From: Sclerodactyla briareus
Taxonomy: Eukaryota; Echinodermata; Holothuroidea; Dendrochirotida; Sclerodactylidae
DNA length: 64,000 nucleotides
Direction of reading: 5' to 3'
NCBI GenBank assembly: GCA_026419785.1
Contig: JAODTK010000267.1
Location: 62,001-126,000, forward strand
The notes under the pieces were generated by a model, which had not been told where the DNA came from, ran no database searches, and was given only the letters and a program-made list of their open reading frames with translations. Position 1 is the stretch's first letter. Each line of letters begins with the position of its first letter. The position numbers were made by a program, and so were the translations under genes. Shown here in pieces: positions 22,113 through 33,230 of the stretch.

Positions 22113-22635
22113 CCTCATGCTGAGAATTTGTATGATAGTTGAGTGTTGTCGTGTGGCGCGAACTTTTAGCCCGAACGACCTCGATATAGTTTGCACGAAT
22201 TCGCCTATTCATTTAACATTAGCCGGCCGAAGGGGTGTGTACACGATTGGGGAATGCATTGTGACTGTAGTTAGGTGCATATATCTGTCACGTGCACTCG
22301 AACTGATTGAATTCTGGGAGTAGTATCATTTGGATTAGGTAGTGTATTTGAAGAATTTATGCAATTTCCCATGATTTCCCATAATTTTAACAGTAGAGCC
22401 CAGGTCATTGAGGCCATTTGATAATGAATAATTTGCATGACTGATATGCAAATGTGGCCATTTGATGTGTGTGATCATCAAGCAATTTATCCACGTTTTC
22501 CTGTTTTACCATGACCTTGATAGATTGGGTCTACGTTGTTGGTAATTGGGCAACCACGCGAGGCACTTGTGACAGTCGCGTTGTTTCAGGATCTGTATTT
22601 CATTAAATATTTCAGTGCAGATAATGCAACGAAGG

Positions 22636-22671
22636 AGTGGTGGTGGTGGTGTGTGTGTGTGAGTGTGTGTT
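22636..22671. repeat. (TGG)n(GT)n compound microsatellite
   Basis: Four to five TGG units run into GT repeats. The sequence between 22,112 and 22,636 has no recognisable gene. Confidence 0.9.
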
Positions 22672-22803
22672 TTTACAATGGACGAAAGTAAATTCGTGTG
22701 TGACAGTTTATTAGCAGAATTGTATGGACATTTCAACTGCTAATTCCCTCAATTTTGATTGTTTATTCCTTGACTGTAGTTAGGGAATCTATGCAATCAT
22801 GAC

Positions 22804-22880
22804 AGTGTGTGTGTGTGTATGTATGTATGTATGTATGTATGTATGTATGTATGTATGTATGTATGTATGTTATGTATGTT
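22804..22880 (-). repeat. (GT)n(GTAT)n microsatellite, tail of a minus-strand LINE
   Basis: GT repeats pass into about 15 GTAT units. On the minus strand this is an (ATAC)n tract, lying just downstream of the LINE C-terminus at 22,900-23,316. CR1-like LINEs end in short tandem repeats rather than poly-A, so it is probably the expanded 3' tail of that element. Confidence 0.85.
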
Positions 22881-22899
22881 AGTTTAATGAAAAAGGATC

Positions 22900-23316
22900 A
22901 GGAAGGACAAATCCTCATGAAAGACCCTGAAGCCACAGCATCCCAGAGGAGAAGAATAACACAGATGCCTATCTGAAGTCGCCACAATTCTTGAAAAATA
23001 AATCAAGACTGTTCTTGAACGCATTCACACTCTTAGACAACAACATCTTCAGGAAAAGGCTATTCCACCATCATAACTCTCCGCGAGAAGAAATATTCCG
23101 AATGTCCAATCTACAGCGTTTACCACGAAGCTTGAGGCAATGCCTCCTATTGGTGGTAACTTTGGAAAACTGAAAGGAATAGCAAAAAGAAAGGCTCACG
23201 AATCCATGAATAATTTTTAAAACCTGAATCAAATCACCTCGAATTCGTCTCAGCTCCCTCGAAGTTAGACCGAGACGCCTTAATCTTTCGTCGTAAGGTA
23301 TGTATGTATGTGACAC
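22900..23316 (-). pseudogene. CR1-like LINE, C-terminus of the reverse-transcriptase ORF
   Basis: The minus frame reads YDERLRRLGLTSRELRRIRG, DLIQVLKIIHG, HCLKLRGKRCRLDIRN and, after a small gap, SVNAFKNSLDLFF. This matches the conserved tail of CR1/L2-type polyproteins (YxxRLxxLxLxxLxxRRxRGDLIxxYKI ... HSxKL ... VNxFKxxLD). The match is from memory of the family. A stop and a frame change interrupt the last part. The 5' portion of the element is missing: the sequence to the right is an unrelated tandem repeat, so this is a 5'-truncated copy, the usual outcome of LINE insertion. Confidence 0.8.
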
Positions 23317-23318
23317 CT

Positions 23319-24600
23319 GGTTGTGAAGACCATAACTTGACCCCCACCTGGATGGATGAAGCTCATACCTTGTACGTGGGTTCCCACATTGAGAACACGA
23401 TCCCTATTGTTTTGGGGTCAGGTCATCTGAGGTAATTAGAGGTCAAACTCAAAGTCTGAAAATCTCGTGGAGAGGATAAGTCCAGAATGCTCGGTCCATC
23501 AAGTTGAAATTTGGTGAGTAGCTTCATTATGGGGAACCCTATAGTTTTTGGTTGGCAGACCCGTGTCATCTCGGGGAACATGGGGAAATTGTGAAAAATT
23601 GATATATTGGCTAATTTTAGCTTGTGAAGAGCATAACTCGACCTCACTGGATGGATGAAACTCGTACTGATAGATGGGTTCACCATAATTAATACATGAT
23701 CCCCATTGTTTTTGGGTCAGGTCAAAGTCATCTGAGGTCATTAGAGATCAAATGAAAATCCTGAGTAGAGGATAGTCCAGAATGCTTGGTCTGATCAAGC
23801 TGATTTTTTGTATGTAGCTTTCTTATGGGGAGTACGAGCCACCCTATAGTTTTTTAGTTAGAGTAGGTGTCATTTTTCGGGGAAAAATGGAAAATTGTGA
23901 AAAATTGATATTTTGACAATTTTAGCTTGTGACGAGCATAACCACCCCACCTAGATGTGGTCCCCATAATGGATTGCATGATCCCTATGCTTTGGGGTAG
24001 GTCAAAAGTCATCTGAGGGCATCAGAAGTCCAAAGTCTGAAAAATCTGTGGAGAGGATAAGTCCAGAAGGATTTGTCAGATGTGGTCTTCCTTGGTATGA
24101 AATTTGGAATGTTCAGCTAGACGGGGTTACTAGAGGTCATGAAATGTCTAATTTGCATAATTTATGCAAATTTCATCAATCTGAAATTTGGTGAGTAGTG
24201 CTTCATTAATGGGGGGTACAAGAATCATATTGTTTTTGGTGCAGACCAGATGTCATTTGTAAAAAACCATAGGGAAAGTTTGAAAATTGATATATTGGCC
24301 AAATTTAGCTTGTGAAGAACCCGTCCCCACCTGGGTTAAATGAGCTCTTCTTGATCTAATGGTTCCCCATACTGAATACATGATCCTATTGTTTTGGGGT
24401 CTGTTCCAAGATAATCTGAGTCTTAGAGTCAAAGTCTGAAAATCCTGTGAAAGAAGATAAGTCCAGAGGATGGTCCAGGACTGGTGTTTTTGGTGTTCGG
24501 CCAGGGATCATTTTAGGGGAATTTTCAGGGCCTTGTTAGCTTGAAGAGCATACTCGATCCCACTGGATGGATTGAAAAACTGCCTTTGGGCTCCAAACCA
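23319..24600. repeat. Diverged ~300-bp tandem repeat, about five copies
   Basis: Units begin near CTTGTGAAGAGCATAACTCG, at 23,319, 23,621, 23,926, 24,309 and about 24,540. Each then has CACCTGGATGGATGAA, CATGATCCCxATTGTTTTGG, GGTCAxxTCATCTGAGGTCA, AGGATAAGTCCAGAATGCT and AATTGTGAAAAATTGATAT. The first three copies are the best; later ones lose blocks or gain insertions. A lone relic of the same family lies at 37,860-38,170. AGGTCA-type hexamers recur in every unit. No gene. Confidence 0.85.
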
Positions 24601-26079
24601 TAATTCGTTGATGTGATGTTCACCACTTGGACACAACTTATTGACCCATTGGGCATGTTTGACTTGTCAAGGTCAAAGGTCATAAAGCTATGTGTAAAAT
24701 TTCAGAATGTATCTCCTAGTACATTAGATTTCTTGAAACTGTGTCATAATGTTTTCTTGGTGGTTCTTGTCTGCAAATTTCGATGAACATCATATACTGC
24801 TCTTACTGCTCTTAAAATTAAATCATTAACATTTTGTGAAACGGAGCGTTACGTTACGGACCCAAAACAGTCATTCTTTGATGGCTGTTGACTGAACTTG
24901 ACCCATTCATTGACCTTTGAGACAACTTTAACCCTGTGAAAGAAGTCTCAAACGTCATTAAGTGGCACAGTAGGCAACTATGTGAAATTACCTATTTCTT
25001 TCCTCGATGGTTCATTCCTCTCTGATGGATGTTTAGTGAAAAAGTGTTTATTGCGATCATTATTCTTCACCGACGGGACATCGACAACCACAACGTCTAG
25101 CCTGTTTGGAGGTAACATATACGATTACTATATTATGGGGCCAATAGTTGCTACATAGTGTGTTAGACAAGGCGTACGTGTCTCTCGAATGTCCCCATGA
25201 TACCCACGTGATAAAAGAACACGTGACGTGGCTCGTAAATGCTAGTGAGAGCCGTATGACAGCCGCCATGTTGGTGTCCCCGGAGTACACAATGAAATAA
25301 TGCATATGAACCAACCTTGAAGGTCAATAACTCCACATAGGAAACATTGTATTGAAAAGGAGTTTGGACCTATAGTATACAGTTTCCCATTTTCCACGAT
25401 ATTACCCTCGTGTAGTCAAGCCTGCAGTGTCCTGAAAAAAAGGAAATACATGGAAAAACTCTCCACCTCCCTGCTTTCACTTTTTACAGGTTCAACGTTG
25501 CTATCGTGTTCACGGGGGTTTACTCACGAATCCCAGTGTACCCATGCGATAACGCATCCAAATCAAGGACGTGACAATAAAGACTTGAAAGTATGCTTAA
25601 GTGAGGCCACCCTCCCCCCCCCCCCCTATTGACCGTAGGACCCTCCCCAAATATCAAGAAGAACGCAGGGTTGCCTGGAAAAAAATATAGTATAACAGTA
25701 TAAATGGTACGTGGAACCACTACATTACTGGGTTAGTAAATCAATGGAGTGCTGAATATCGCGTTGAATTATTAGAACGGAGTCAATTGATGAATTAATT
25801 GACCTATATAATTTTTTATTAATAATATACATAAACCTATAACAATCCTACATTTGTACGGGCGGATGTACCGATTTCAGCCGGTATTTACTAGCGTGAT
25901 TGTTCTAGTATTTCGAACGACAGTTTTGATTCCTTCCGCCCCTTGAGGATCTAAGAAGAGTCTAATCCTCCATAGTACCTTTGATAGGCCTGCGCATCCC
26001 CTCTTTCCTTTCCTTCAAGCTTTGCGTGTGTCTGTAGCCCAACTCGTCTAACTCCACGCCTGCTGTTAGGTTTTTAACG
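24601..26079. other. No gene; C13 tract and one ATG of note
   Basis: 24,600-24,960 continues with GGTCAAAGGTCAT-type repeat debris. A minus ATG at about 25,271 sits in ACCAACATGGCGGCT and opens 69 codons to 25,060, but shows no recognisable protein. A C13 run lies at 25,614-25,626. The 150-codon minus frame at 25,962-26,414 translates the AAT microsatellite and antisense LINE. Confidence 0.4.
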
Positions 26080-26164
26080 GAATAATAAATAATAATAATA
26101 ATAATACAATAATCAATAATAATAATAATAATAAGAATAATAATATAATAATAATAATAATAAA
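26080..26164. repeat. (AAT)n microsatellite at the 5' side of the LINE
   Basis: Imperfect AAT/AATA repeats over ~85 bases. An AAT-type tract also ends the LINE at 29,195-29,220. Confidence 0.9.
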
Positions 26165-27339
26165 CATCCGGAGTCAACTGGGACAAGGCACCCAGACAGT
26201 AAAAGACCCACCACCTATACCACCGACACACCCACACCGCAGCAATCCCACAACCATTTCTGGACAACGGGTTTCGGAGATACACCAGAAGGGTCAATCG
26301 CAGACGAGATGGTAGCCATGGGAGGAGAGGACATACGAACACCTGTTCCCCACCTGTTACCCACAGTTCCCGACTATGAAATAAGCAAACCAGCGTCAAC
26401 ACCATAACCGACATCTACTTACAGAAACCAATCTACTAATGTATGCAACTGCGCGGGTCGTCGCAGAAACGAAGGTGGCCTCACAGACCGGCAAGAGGAA
26501 GGCACCATCAACCCCCCCTGGAGACGACGGCTTGAAAAAAAATTTGCCCAGTAAACCGGAATGACATTACCCGCCGAATGATGCTGGGCAAAAAGGGAAA
26601 GAATTGGCGCTACAATACCTGAAAAGGAAATACTGGGTGGAGAGAGAGGGTATACCCCCCCATGAATATTCGAAGCAAGACTGACTGCATAGAGTCATGC
26701 TGCAACGGTACAAGCACGAAATACATTACAGATCCAACAAACGTTCAAGCACACCCTGGAAGTGTGTACCAAGACCTACGAAATGTTTGCAGGGTGGTTA
26801 CTTCGCCCCGACCACCCCAGGGAGGAGACTGAGGATTTCTGGCGTGGTATATGGGGAGTACAGAAATCACACAACGAATATGCTGAATGGATGGAACAAT
26901 TCAACAACAACCACGGAGACGTCCCCACCAAAAAAAGAAAAAAAACCCGCACCCCCCTTACAGAGACTGAGGTTCGAGACAGGCGAGAAAAATGCAACGG
27001 GAAATCCCCGGGCCAGACCATGTACAGGATTTCTTTAGTGAAGAGCTTACAGCCTGCACTTGAGGATGCGCTTCAACTAACAAAGAACATATGATCCTAA
27101 ACCAACATACCCAAGTGGAGACACAGAGGGCCGAACGCGCTCATTCGGAGGACCCTGACAAAGGGAATGCTCCTGCAAACTTCATGCCAATAACATGCCT
27201 GCCAACAACATGGAACTGCTGACGGGAAGCTCGTAGATGATCCGACCCACCCTCCGTGAACATGACATCCTGGCGAAGGAACAAAAGGAGTTCGCCCAGG
27301 CAGCAGAAGGACAAAAGATCAACTAGTCATCGATAAGGC

Positions 27340-27720
27340 TGTGGAACTGGACTCCAGAACCCGACACACCAACCTGGCGGTAGCATGGATTGATCTACCA
27401 GAAAGCCTACGACTCCGTACCACATTCGTGGATCATAAAGTCCATGAGGTTGGCACAGGCTAAATCCTCAGATATGCACCATGGTAGAGGCTCTATGGCA
27501 AAACTGTGTTACTGTACCTGACCGGCCATTGACACACCTCGGTCAAATCCCCAATACACTGGAATATTCCAAGGAGATGCCCTGTCCCCACTACTGTTCT
27601 TGTCGGCTATCAACCCCGCCTCAGCTACATACTCAACAATGCCGCCACGGATATAACACTCGGGTCAGAACGAACTATTCCATCCCTCCTCTACATGGAT
27701 GACCTGAAGCTCACGCAAAA
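27340..27720 (+). pseudogene. Reverse-transcriptase core of the LINE
   Basis: RT blocks visible on the + strand: [24 protein letters not shown] then, one frame over, [18 protein letters not shown] (block A, 27,383-27,450); GDALSPLLF (block B, 27,573-27,599); and YMDDLKLTQNE (catalytic block C, about 27,690-27,722). The two catalytic Asp of YMDD are present as written. Frame changes occur inside block A, again after SWIIKSM, and before block B. The enzyme copies element RNA into DNA at a nicked target site. Confidence 0.85.
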
Positions 27721-28566
27721 CGAACTGGGCATTGACTCAATGATCATGACTGTGAAGATCTTCAGTGACGACATGGCGCGATGACTTTCGGCATCGAGAG
27801 TGTGCAGACACTGATAATCCACAGAGGGAAGGTAAGTCCTACCCAAGTGCCTTGACCTAGACATCAGCCGAATACAGGACGTCAACGTGGCCACTGGGTA
27901 CCCATACTTAGGATGATCCAAGTTGCGTGAGAACCTAACGAAAGATAAAGGCCAACGCGTGGCGGTCTACTCAAAACGGGTCATACAAGTTCCTCAAGAG
28001 AGAGAACGGCGGCAAACAGGTACCGGCCCTATACATACGCCATGCCCGTGATCACCTACACACATGGGTCATAACGGACGAAAGCAGAGCTGAAGGAGCT
28101 CGACCGAAAAACTCAGGAAACTCCTGACCATCCACTGTGGACTGCACACCCCCGGCAGATGTCCACCGCCTGTACCTCCCACGAGACAAGGAGGCAGAGG
28201 CGCTCAAGCATGGAGAGTACAGTAACATTTAGAAAATGGGACTGTGCAATACATCCGCCAGAAAAAGGTCGGAGTAACCACTACTAGAAGTGGCATGGAG
28301 TGCAATTGGGACCACTAACACAACGGGGAAAACTCAAGTGGAAGACACAATGGCTCCATGAATAACCAGAATGCCTGAAGAAAAACCACTCCTGGTCATT
28401 ACCCTCGGCAGAGGGAAGGAGTCCACAAGCCAAGAAACGGCATTCAAAGGGTTGTCCAATGCAGGACTAAAATAGAAACGGAAGCCCTGATAACAGCTGC
28501 ACAGGACCATGCCCTGAATAACCAAATGCCACAGAGCCCAGGATCCTCCACACCCCACGGACGCAG

Positions 28567-29170
28567 TGCCGAATGAGTGGTTGCTCAGGATTAAACTGTG
28601 ACCACCTGGGAGCTGATGCCAGAATAATGGGCCCAACTTGAGTACCTGCCAACATAATAAAGTTGCAGACGACATACATTGGGGGATCTGCAAGCACTAC
28701 GAGATAGTTGTCCCAGAACACCCCTGGTTGCAACCACCCTGAGGCGTACGAGATGTGAAGTCCAAGATCCTGTACGAACTTTTGAGCTGCGAACGGACAG
28801 GTCAATCCCAGCGAGAAGCCCAGATCTCGTGGTCCTTGATAAAGCAGGGATAACGGCCAAGATCATAGATGTCGCAATACCGACAGATCACACATCAGGA
28901 AGCAGAGAGAACGATAAGATCGAAAAATATCAAACCTTAACTGGAGATACACAGCGACTATGGGATGGTCTCGCTGAAGTATCCCAGTGGTAGTTGGGTC
29001 GCTGGAGGCTGTACCCCGAACTGGAAGGACCCTTCATAGATACTGGAAGCCAAACACAGGCAACTTACCAAAAATCCATCCTTGGAAACCGACCACACTA
29101 CTGAGACGACGAGTACTGGACTCCCAGAATCCGGGTAGATTCCGAGGTCCGCGGGTAAATATGTACATAC
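28567..29170 (+). pseudogene. C-terminal zinc knuckle and restriction-like endonuclease of the LINE
   Basis: CRM (28,567) with a following Cys and His suggests the remains of a CCHC knuckle. VADDIHW and KHYEIVVPEHPW follow. The nuclease centre is SPDLVV (28,817-28,834) and, 12 residues on, IIDVAIP (28,862-28,882), matching the PD...D core of R2-type restriction-like endonucleases. RENDKIEKYQTLTGDTQRLW and VVVGSLEAVP then lead to the C-terminal end (KSILGT-DHTTETTSTGLPESG region, about 29,075-29,135). This domain cuts the DNA target in such elements. Frameshifts separate these blocks. Confidence 0.75.
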
Positions 29171-29220
29171 ATCCAACATTGGTAATCGTTGTGAGAATAA
29201 AAAGATAATAATAAATAAAT

Positions 29221-31648
29221 CGTGCTTCTTTGTCATTTTATCATTATCCTTGAAATGTACCAGGATGTCAGTCGATCTGTACTGGCACTCTCCTTTTCGC
29301 TTACTTTCCACTTTGTTTCTGTCAGGACACAAATTATATTAATTCCCCCTTTAAATTCATTTGCCTTAATTGCCCGTAATTAAAGTGATGGGAAAATAGG
29401 AACCCCAAGATGGCTGTTTTGCAGTAGCAGTGTCGGCGAATAGTAGTGAGCCAACGAGATATGTATGCAAGCGTGAATGTGAAATAACGCGAATTGCTGA
29501 GATTTTTTTTTAGTTCCAGCAAAATTAGCAACTCGTAGCCGGGAGTAGGGACCAAACATATGTCGGGCGTATAAACAGACGATATAAAAGTTATGAAAAC
29601 AGAAACAGCGGAAAAGGACCCCAATAAGAAAGAAGTTTAAATACGTCAAAGTGGATGTCGTTACCTATTTGGGGAGGCAGCGCCGCCAACAGGAATCGAG
29701 ACTTATTCCCTGGCTGCACTAATAGTTATCACGGTGTCCCGATTAGGATCTTCCCCGCACGATGCACGTAGAACGCACGTTCGCTTTCAGTCCTATCTAA
29801 CCAATTCAGAGACTAGCCTACTTCTCGTATACCCACAGGTAACCACTCCGTACACTCGGGTCTTATAGCGCGAGACAATCCGCGAAGACATGCTTTGATC
29901 AAACACAGTGCGTAGACAACCTCGGTCCGATGGTATCCGTGATGGAAACCCTAACCACAAAATAACCTCCGAGCCAATCCCATCTCCTTCGCCCTCTAAT
30001 GGGAATACTCCTTGTACGAGGAATACATGAAGTCACTGAGCTGGTGAAGACCTACACTTACGCATGACCATTCACACCGTAGATTAATCCAGACGCAGTG
30101 AATATCGGTCTCTTTTTCATGTCATTCCATTTCAGATTTCCAAGATGCGTTCCATTTTTCTGTCGATAGCAGACTATGTCCCAGTGAATTTGATGGTACT
30201 TTTTCATTTCCATAGGAGGTGAGTTGATCTGTGTTCGAGCTTTCTAGGTCATTCTACAAACATGCACGGCATCCCACATGGACACTAACACACTGAACTG
30301 GACACTGAACAGCCAGAATTTCAAAAACAGTTGTCTCAATACCAGTGAAATTTTCTGAAGTACCAGAGGGCATAGAGGAGCAAATCTCACGTCGTTGTAT
30401 GAATTTAGCCTCGCTATAAAATTTGAATATTTATCATTGTCCCTTTTTTCTATTACGCGTACGGGATTAAAATATTTTCAATTGCATATAAGCAACTTCC
30501 CCGAAAAAGCCGTTTACCAATTCGACAGTACGATAAAAACCAATACATATGGAAATCTTGTTCTCTTAGTAGTTTATATTAAATGTAGTTTCAGTTTCTT
30601 ACACTACATCAATTTACTAATAATAAATGTTTTACCTACTCACACCAAAGAGCTTGCCATAAGTAAGTGAAAAACTGGACTTGCCTTTCATTATTCAAAT
30701 CCCTTATGTGTATGGTTTAGAGACGAAAACTCTTTCTTGGATTTCCTCCATTGTATGCTTGCGACCAACCAACTTACTTACTTTTTCGAAATGAGCAAGG
30801 TTTCCAAATGGGTACTTTTTGTAAGACCATTGTAATCTCTCTTGGATCACTAAATCGGTTGACAATTTTATTATATACTGAATTTGTTTTTCCTCCTTGA
30901 TTCACCTTTAATTGACATTTGTTTCCTGTATATAAGTTGGTATTGGCCCACCCAATGAATTTCCTTCATTATCGCATGTAGCTATCTCCATAGATGTATT
31001 TTGATGACTCATAGATACAACATGGGGTCTTCTTCCTGAAAAGAGTAATTGTGGATCGCAAGTATCACACCGCTACTGAAATAAGATCGTCGAAAAAGTG
31101 TATGCAAATGAGTTGAAAAAGCTGTGAACATACGCTATATTTCCATTATCTCAGTTATTTCATCTGATGTGATATTGTAACCACTGTATTGCGTTGTATG
31201 TTCATAATTCTTAGTTATTCCCTTTTTAAATTACGAGACGGAGAAAAGAAAGATTTAAATGGAACTTCGCACTTGAACAAATAAAGTGTCTCGTCAGGAT
31301 CATCAGAAAGGCAAAGTTTCATTCACGCATAAGATATAATGAATGCATTACTAGAATTGTTTATAACTTACTACAAATAGAGGCAATAGTCCCAAAATAC
31401 TCACATATACTCAAATGCTTCATAATTTGCTACCATATTGGACCACCACACTAGCACTGATGAACTATTCCACGAACCGGTTGAAACAATCATTGCAATA
31501 TCCAACTTTCCAACGGATATTCCGAATTAAAAATAAACTAAACAATTTTCAAACCAGGGTTTATTCGTATCTTCCTTCTCTTGATGGAATATAAGGACCT
31601 ATTATTACTTCTACTTTAGCCCTGGTATCTCTCTTTTTTTCTTCCTAG
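29221..31648. other. No recognisable gene; candidate intron or upstream region of the MFSD6-like exon
   Basis: AT-rich from 30,300 on. A 91-codon + frame (30,395-30,670) has no known motif. The stretch ends in a pyrimidine tract and CTTCCTAG at 31,641-31,648, a plausible 3' splice site. Confidence 0.45.
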
Positions 31649-32699
31649 TTTTACCGGTCTATCTGGCTTACCTGGGCTCAGTGTCACCCAATCGGATTGA
31701 TTCGAGGCTCTGGGGGAGGCCGCTGCTGGTTTTAATCGTCAGTTCCAGTAATGTGGGTAAGTGCCGACAAATACAGCCTTCACAACTGCCTCATGAGATC
31801 AACGTCATCGGGTAGGGGTCTTCTTCTCTGGGACGCTGTTTCGTTTCTAGGGCAGAATCGATGGACGGGAACTCCAGACAACATATCAAACACAGTCCCC
31901 CCGACGGACGGCCCCAGAGCGCATTCGAGGCTGACACTATGACACGTTTGGCGTTGCATGAATGCCTGATCGGGCTGGGGCGTGCTCAACGCAGCGGTGG
32001 TTCCACTGCAAGACGCCAATACCATGGAAATCGTCAAGGACACTCCACCAAGTATGGAAGACCGTTGTGGGGCAGGTGCTCTGGCGGAATTATCTTCGCC
32101 GTCTCAGTCGGTTTACTCCTGGACTGGTATCGCGGGTAATGTTTTGTTCCTTCACGAATATCTTCCAGCGTTTATCATCTTCGGGCTGCCTGATACTACT
32201 ACTGCGCTCATACCCCCTCTCTAACACGTTTCCCCCCTCACAGCCCAACGAGCCCTACTTCAAGAACTGGGGCGCGTTCTCAAGAAACCCCTCATCTCAA
32301 GTTTCTTGCTCGTCAGTGCACTTCGGTTTTCCTACGTACAGAAGTTTCAAGTACCTATTTCCTATACGACGAGTTGCAGTCAGTCCATCTACTCCACCCT
32401 AGCTTCTCTGTCCCGCATTCAAATTGTATCGGATAGATAATTCTTTCATGTGGAACAGCCGTTTTAATAGAGAAGGTCGGTTTACGAGAGGGTTTTCTAT
32501 GCGAACCCTGTGCGCCTGCCCACGTTCCTCGTGTACAGCGTCATTTCGAACCCATGGCTTGTCTTACCCGTCGAGGTACTCCACGTGATTCTTTGGACGC
32601 CCTCTGGCCAACGTCCAACACATTTTGTAACGATGTGTCTCCTCCCCCGGGACTGCCATCACCTCCAGGCCATCGCATTCGCGCTGTACGATGACGTAC
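31649..32699 (+). CDS. MFSD6-like major facilitator superfamily transporter, one long exon with frameshifts
   Basis: Across + frames the sequence gives, in order: LPVYLAYLG; ADKYSLHNCLM (about 31,755-31,790); DANTMEIVKDTPP (about 32,011); KYGRPLWGR, then FAVSVGLLLDWYRG (about 32,052-32,139); HEYLPAFIIFGL (about 32,153); PNEPYFKNWG; LKKPLISSFLLVSALRFSY; TYFLYDELQSVHLL; NPVRLPTFLVYSVISNPWL then VLPVEVLH (about 32,506-32,588); and SPPGTAIT. These follow the order of membrane and loop motifs in MFSD6 proteins, plasma-membrane MFS members (MFS_1_like), as I remember the family. ~350 residues are covered; the C-terminal helices are missing. Pyrimidine-AG at 31,648 and GTAAGT at 32,700 mark the likely exon edges. 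At least five frame changes indicate assembly indels or a pseudogene. GTAATG at 32,136 with CTCACAG at 32,243 could be a 108-bp intron, but HEYLPAFIIFGL reads through it. Confidence 0.62.
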
Positions 32700-32984
32700 G
32701 TAAGTGTTTTTTCATATCCCCCGCGACACCGTAAGTATTCGGGGATATTATGTTTTTGGGTGTGTCGGCCGTCGCCCCCACCCGCGCGGCCGGCAACGTC
32801 CCAAGGCCTCCGCCGTCTTTAAACGTTCTATCCGCTTGATCTGAAACTTGGAACATGTCCGCCTAGTGAAATCGCGGATTAGTTCGAAAGTTGGGCATCA
32901 CTGCTCTCAGCCTCCCTTTTTTTTTGCAGGTTTTACACGAAAATCCGAGTTATAATAATAATAATTTTAATTATATCCATTTAC
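32700..32984. other. Putative intron start, GC-rich
   Basis: It begins GTAAGT. A GC-rich patch (32,760-32,820) and a T9 tract before GCAG (32,930) follow, but the sequence after that AG has early stops in all frames, so I could not place the next exon. Confidence 0.35.
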
Positions 32985-33230
32985 AACGAAACTTATGGTG
33001 GGGACAAAAGTTGGTGTCCCCGAAAACCTGACTGTGATATCAAGGTCCCCGGATTCAAATCACTTCGGTTTTTTTTGTACTCAGCGAAATCAGAGTTAGA
33101 GTCCGATTCAACACGAATTTTGGGTGGGGACAAAAGCTTGGGGCACCTATAACCATGTTGATTCCAAGTCACCGGAACCATAGGTCCATGTGTGTTTTTT
33201 TTTTGTTCGCAATTTTCAAACAAACTTGGG
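32985..33230. repeat. 128-bp tandem duplication
   Basis: Two diverged units start ACGAAAC (32,985) and ACGAATTT (33,113). Both continue GGTGGGGACAAAAGYTTGG, a CACCGGA/CCCCGGA block and a T8-T10 run. The minus 76-codon frame (32,993-33,223) spans both and is not a gene. Confidence 0.75.

Larger units (their letters stand above)
26165..29220 (+). mobile_element. R2/NeSL-like non-LTR retrotransposon with restriction-like endonuclease, decayed
   Basis: A ~3-kb LINE. In order: a 5' part without readable protein; an N-terminal linker (PPWRRRLEKK near 26,510, FWRGIWGVQKSHNEYAEWM near 26,838-26,895); reverse transcriptase; a connector (DVHRLYLPRDKEAEALKHG, about 28,157-28,213); a zinc-knuckle-like CRM..C; a PD-D endonuclease; and an AATAAA/AAT tail at 29,195-29,220. 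This single-ORF layout, with a C-terminal restriction-like endonuclease, is that of the R2/NeSL/R4 group. Frameshifts are frequent, so it is dead or badly sequenced. AAT repeats flank both ends, which may reflect the insertion target. The exact clade needs a phylogeny. Confidence 0.85.

Noticed and set aside
22066..22323. Open frames across GT repeats (both strands)
   Set aside because: Cys/Val and Thr/His dipeptide runs from microsatellite translation.
25060..25314. Minus ATG in ACCAACATGGCGGCT context opening 69 codons (84 from an upstream ATG)
   Set aside because: Good start context only. The product has no recognisable domain and ends in an ordinary stop with no splice site; kept as a note, not a gene.
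25962..26414. 150-codon minus open frame with long Tyr/Ile runs
   Set aside because: Reads the AAT microsatellite and antisense LINE.
32136..32243. A 108-bp intron (GTAATG to CTCACAG) in the MFSD6-like exon
   Set aside because: The interval itself reads HEYLPAFIIFGL and further family-like sequence, so one continuous exon with frameshifts fits better.
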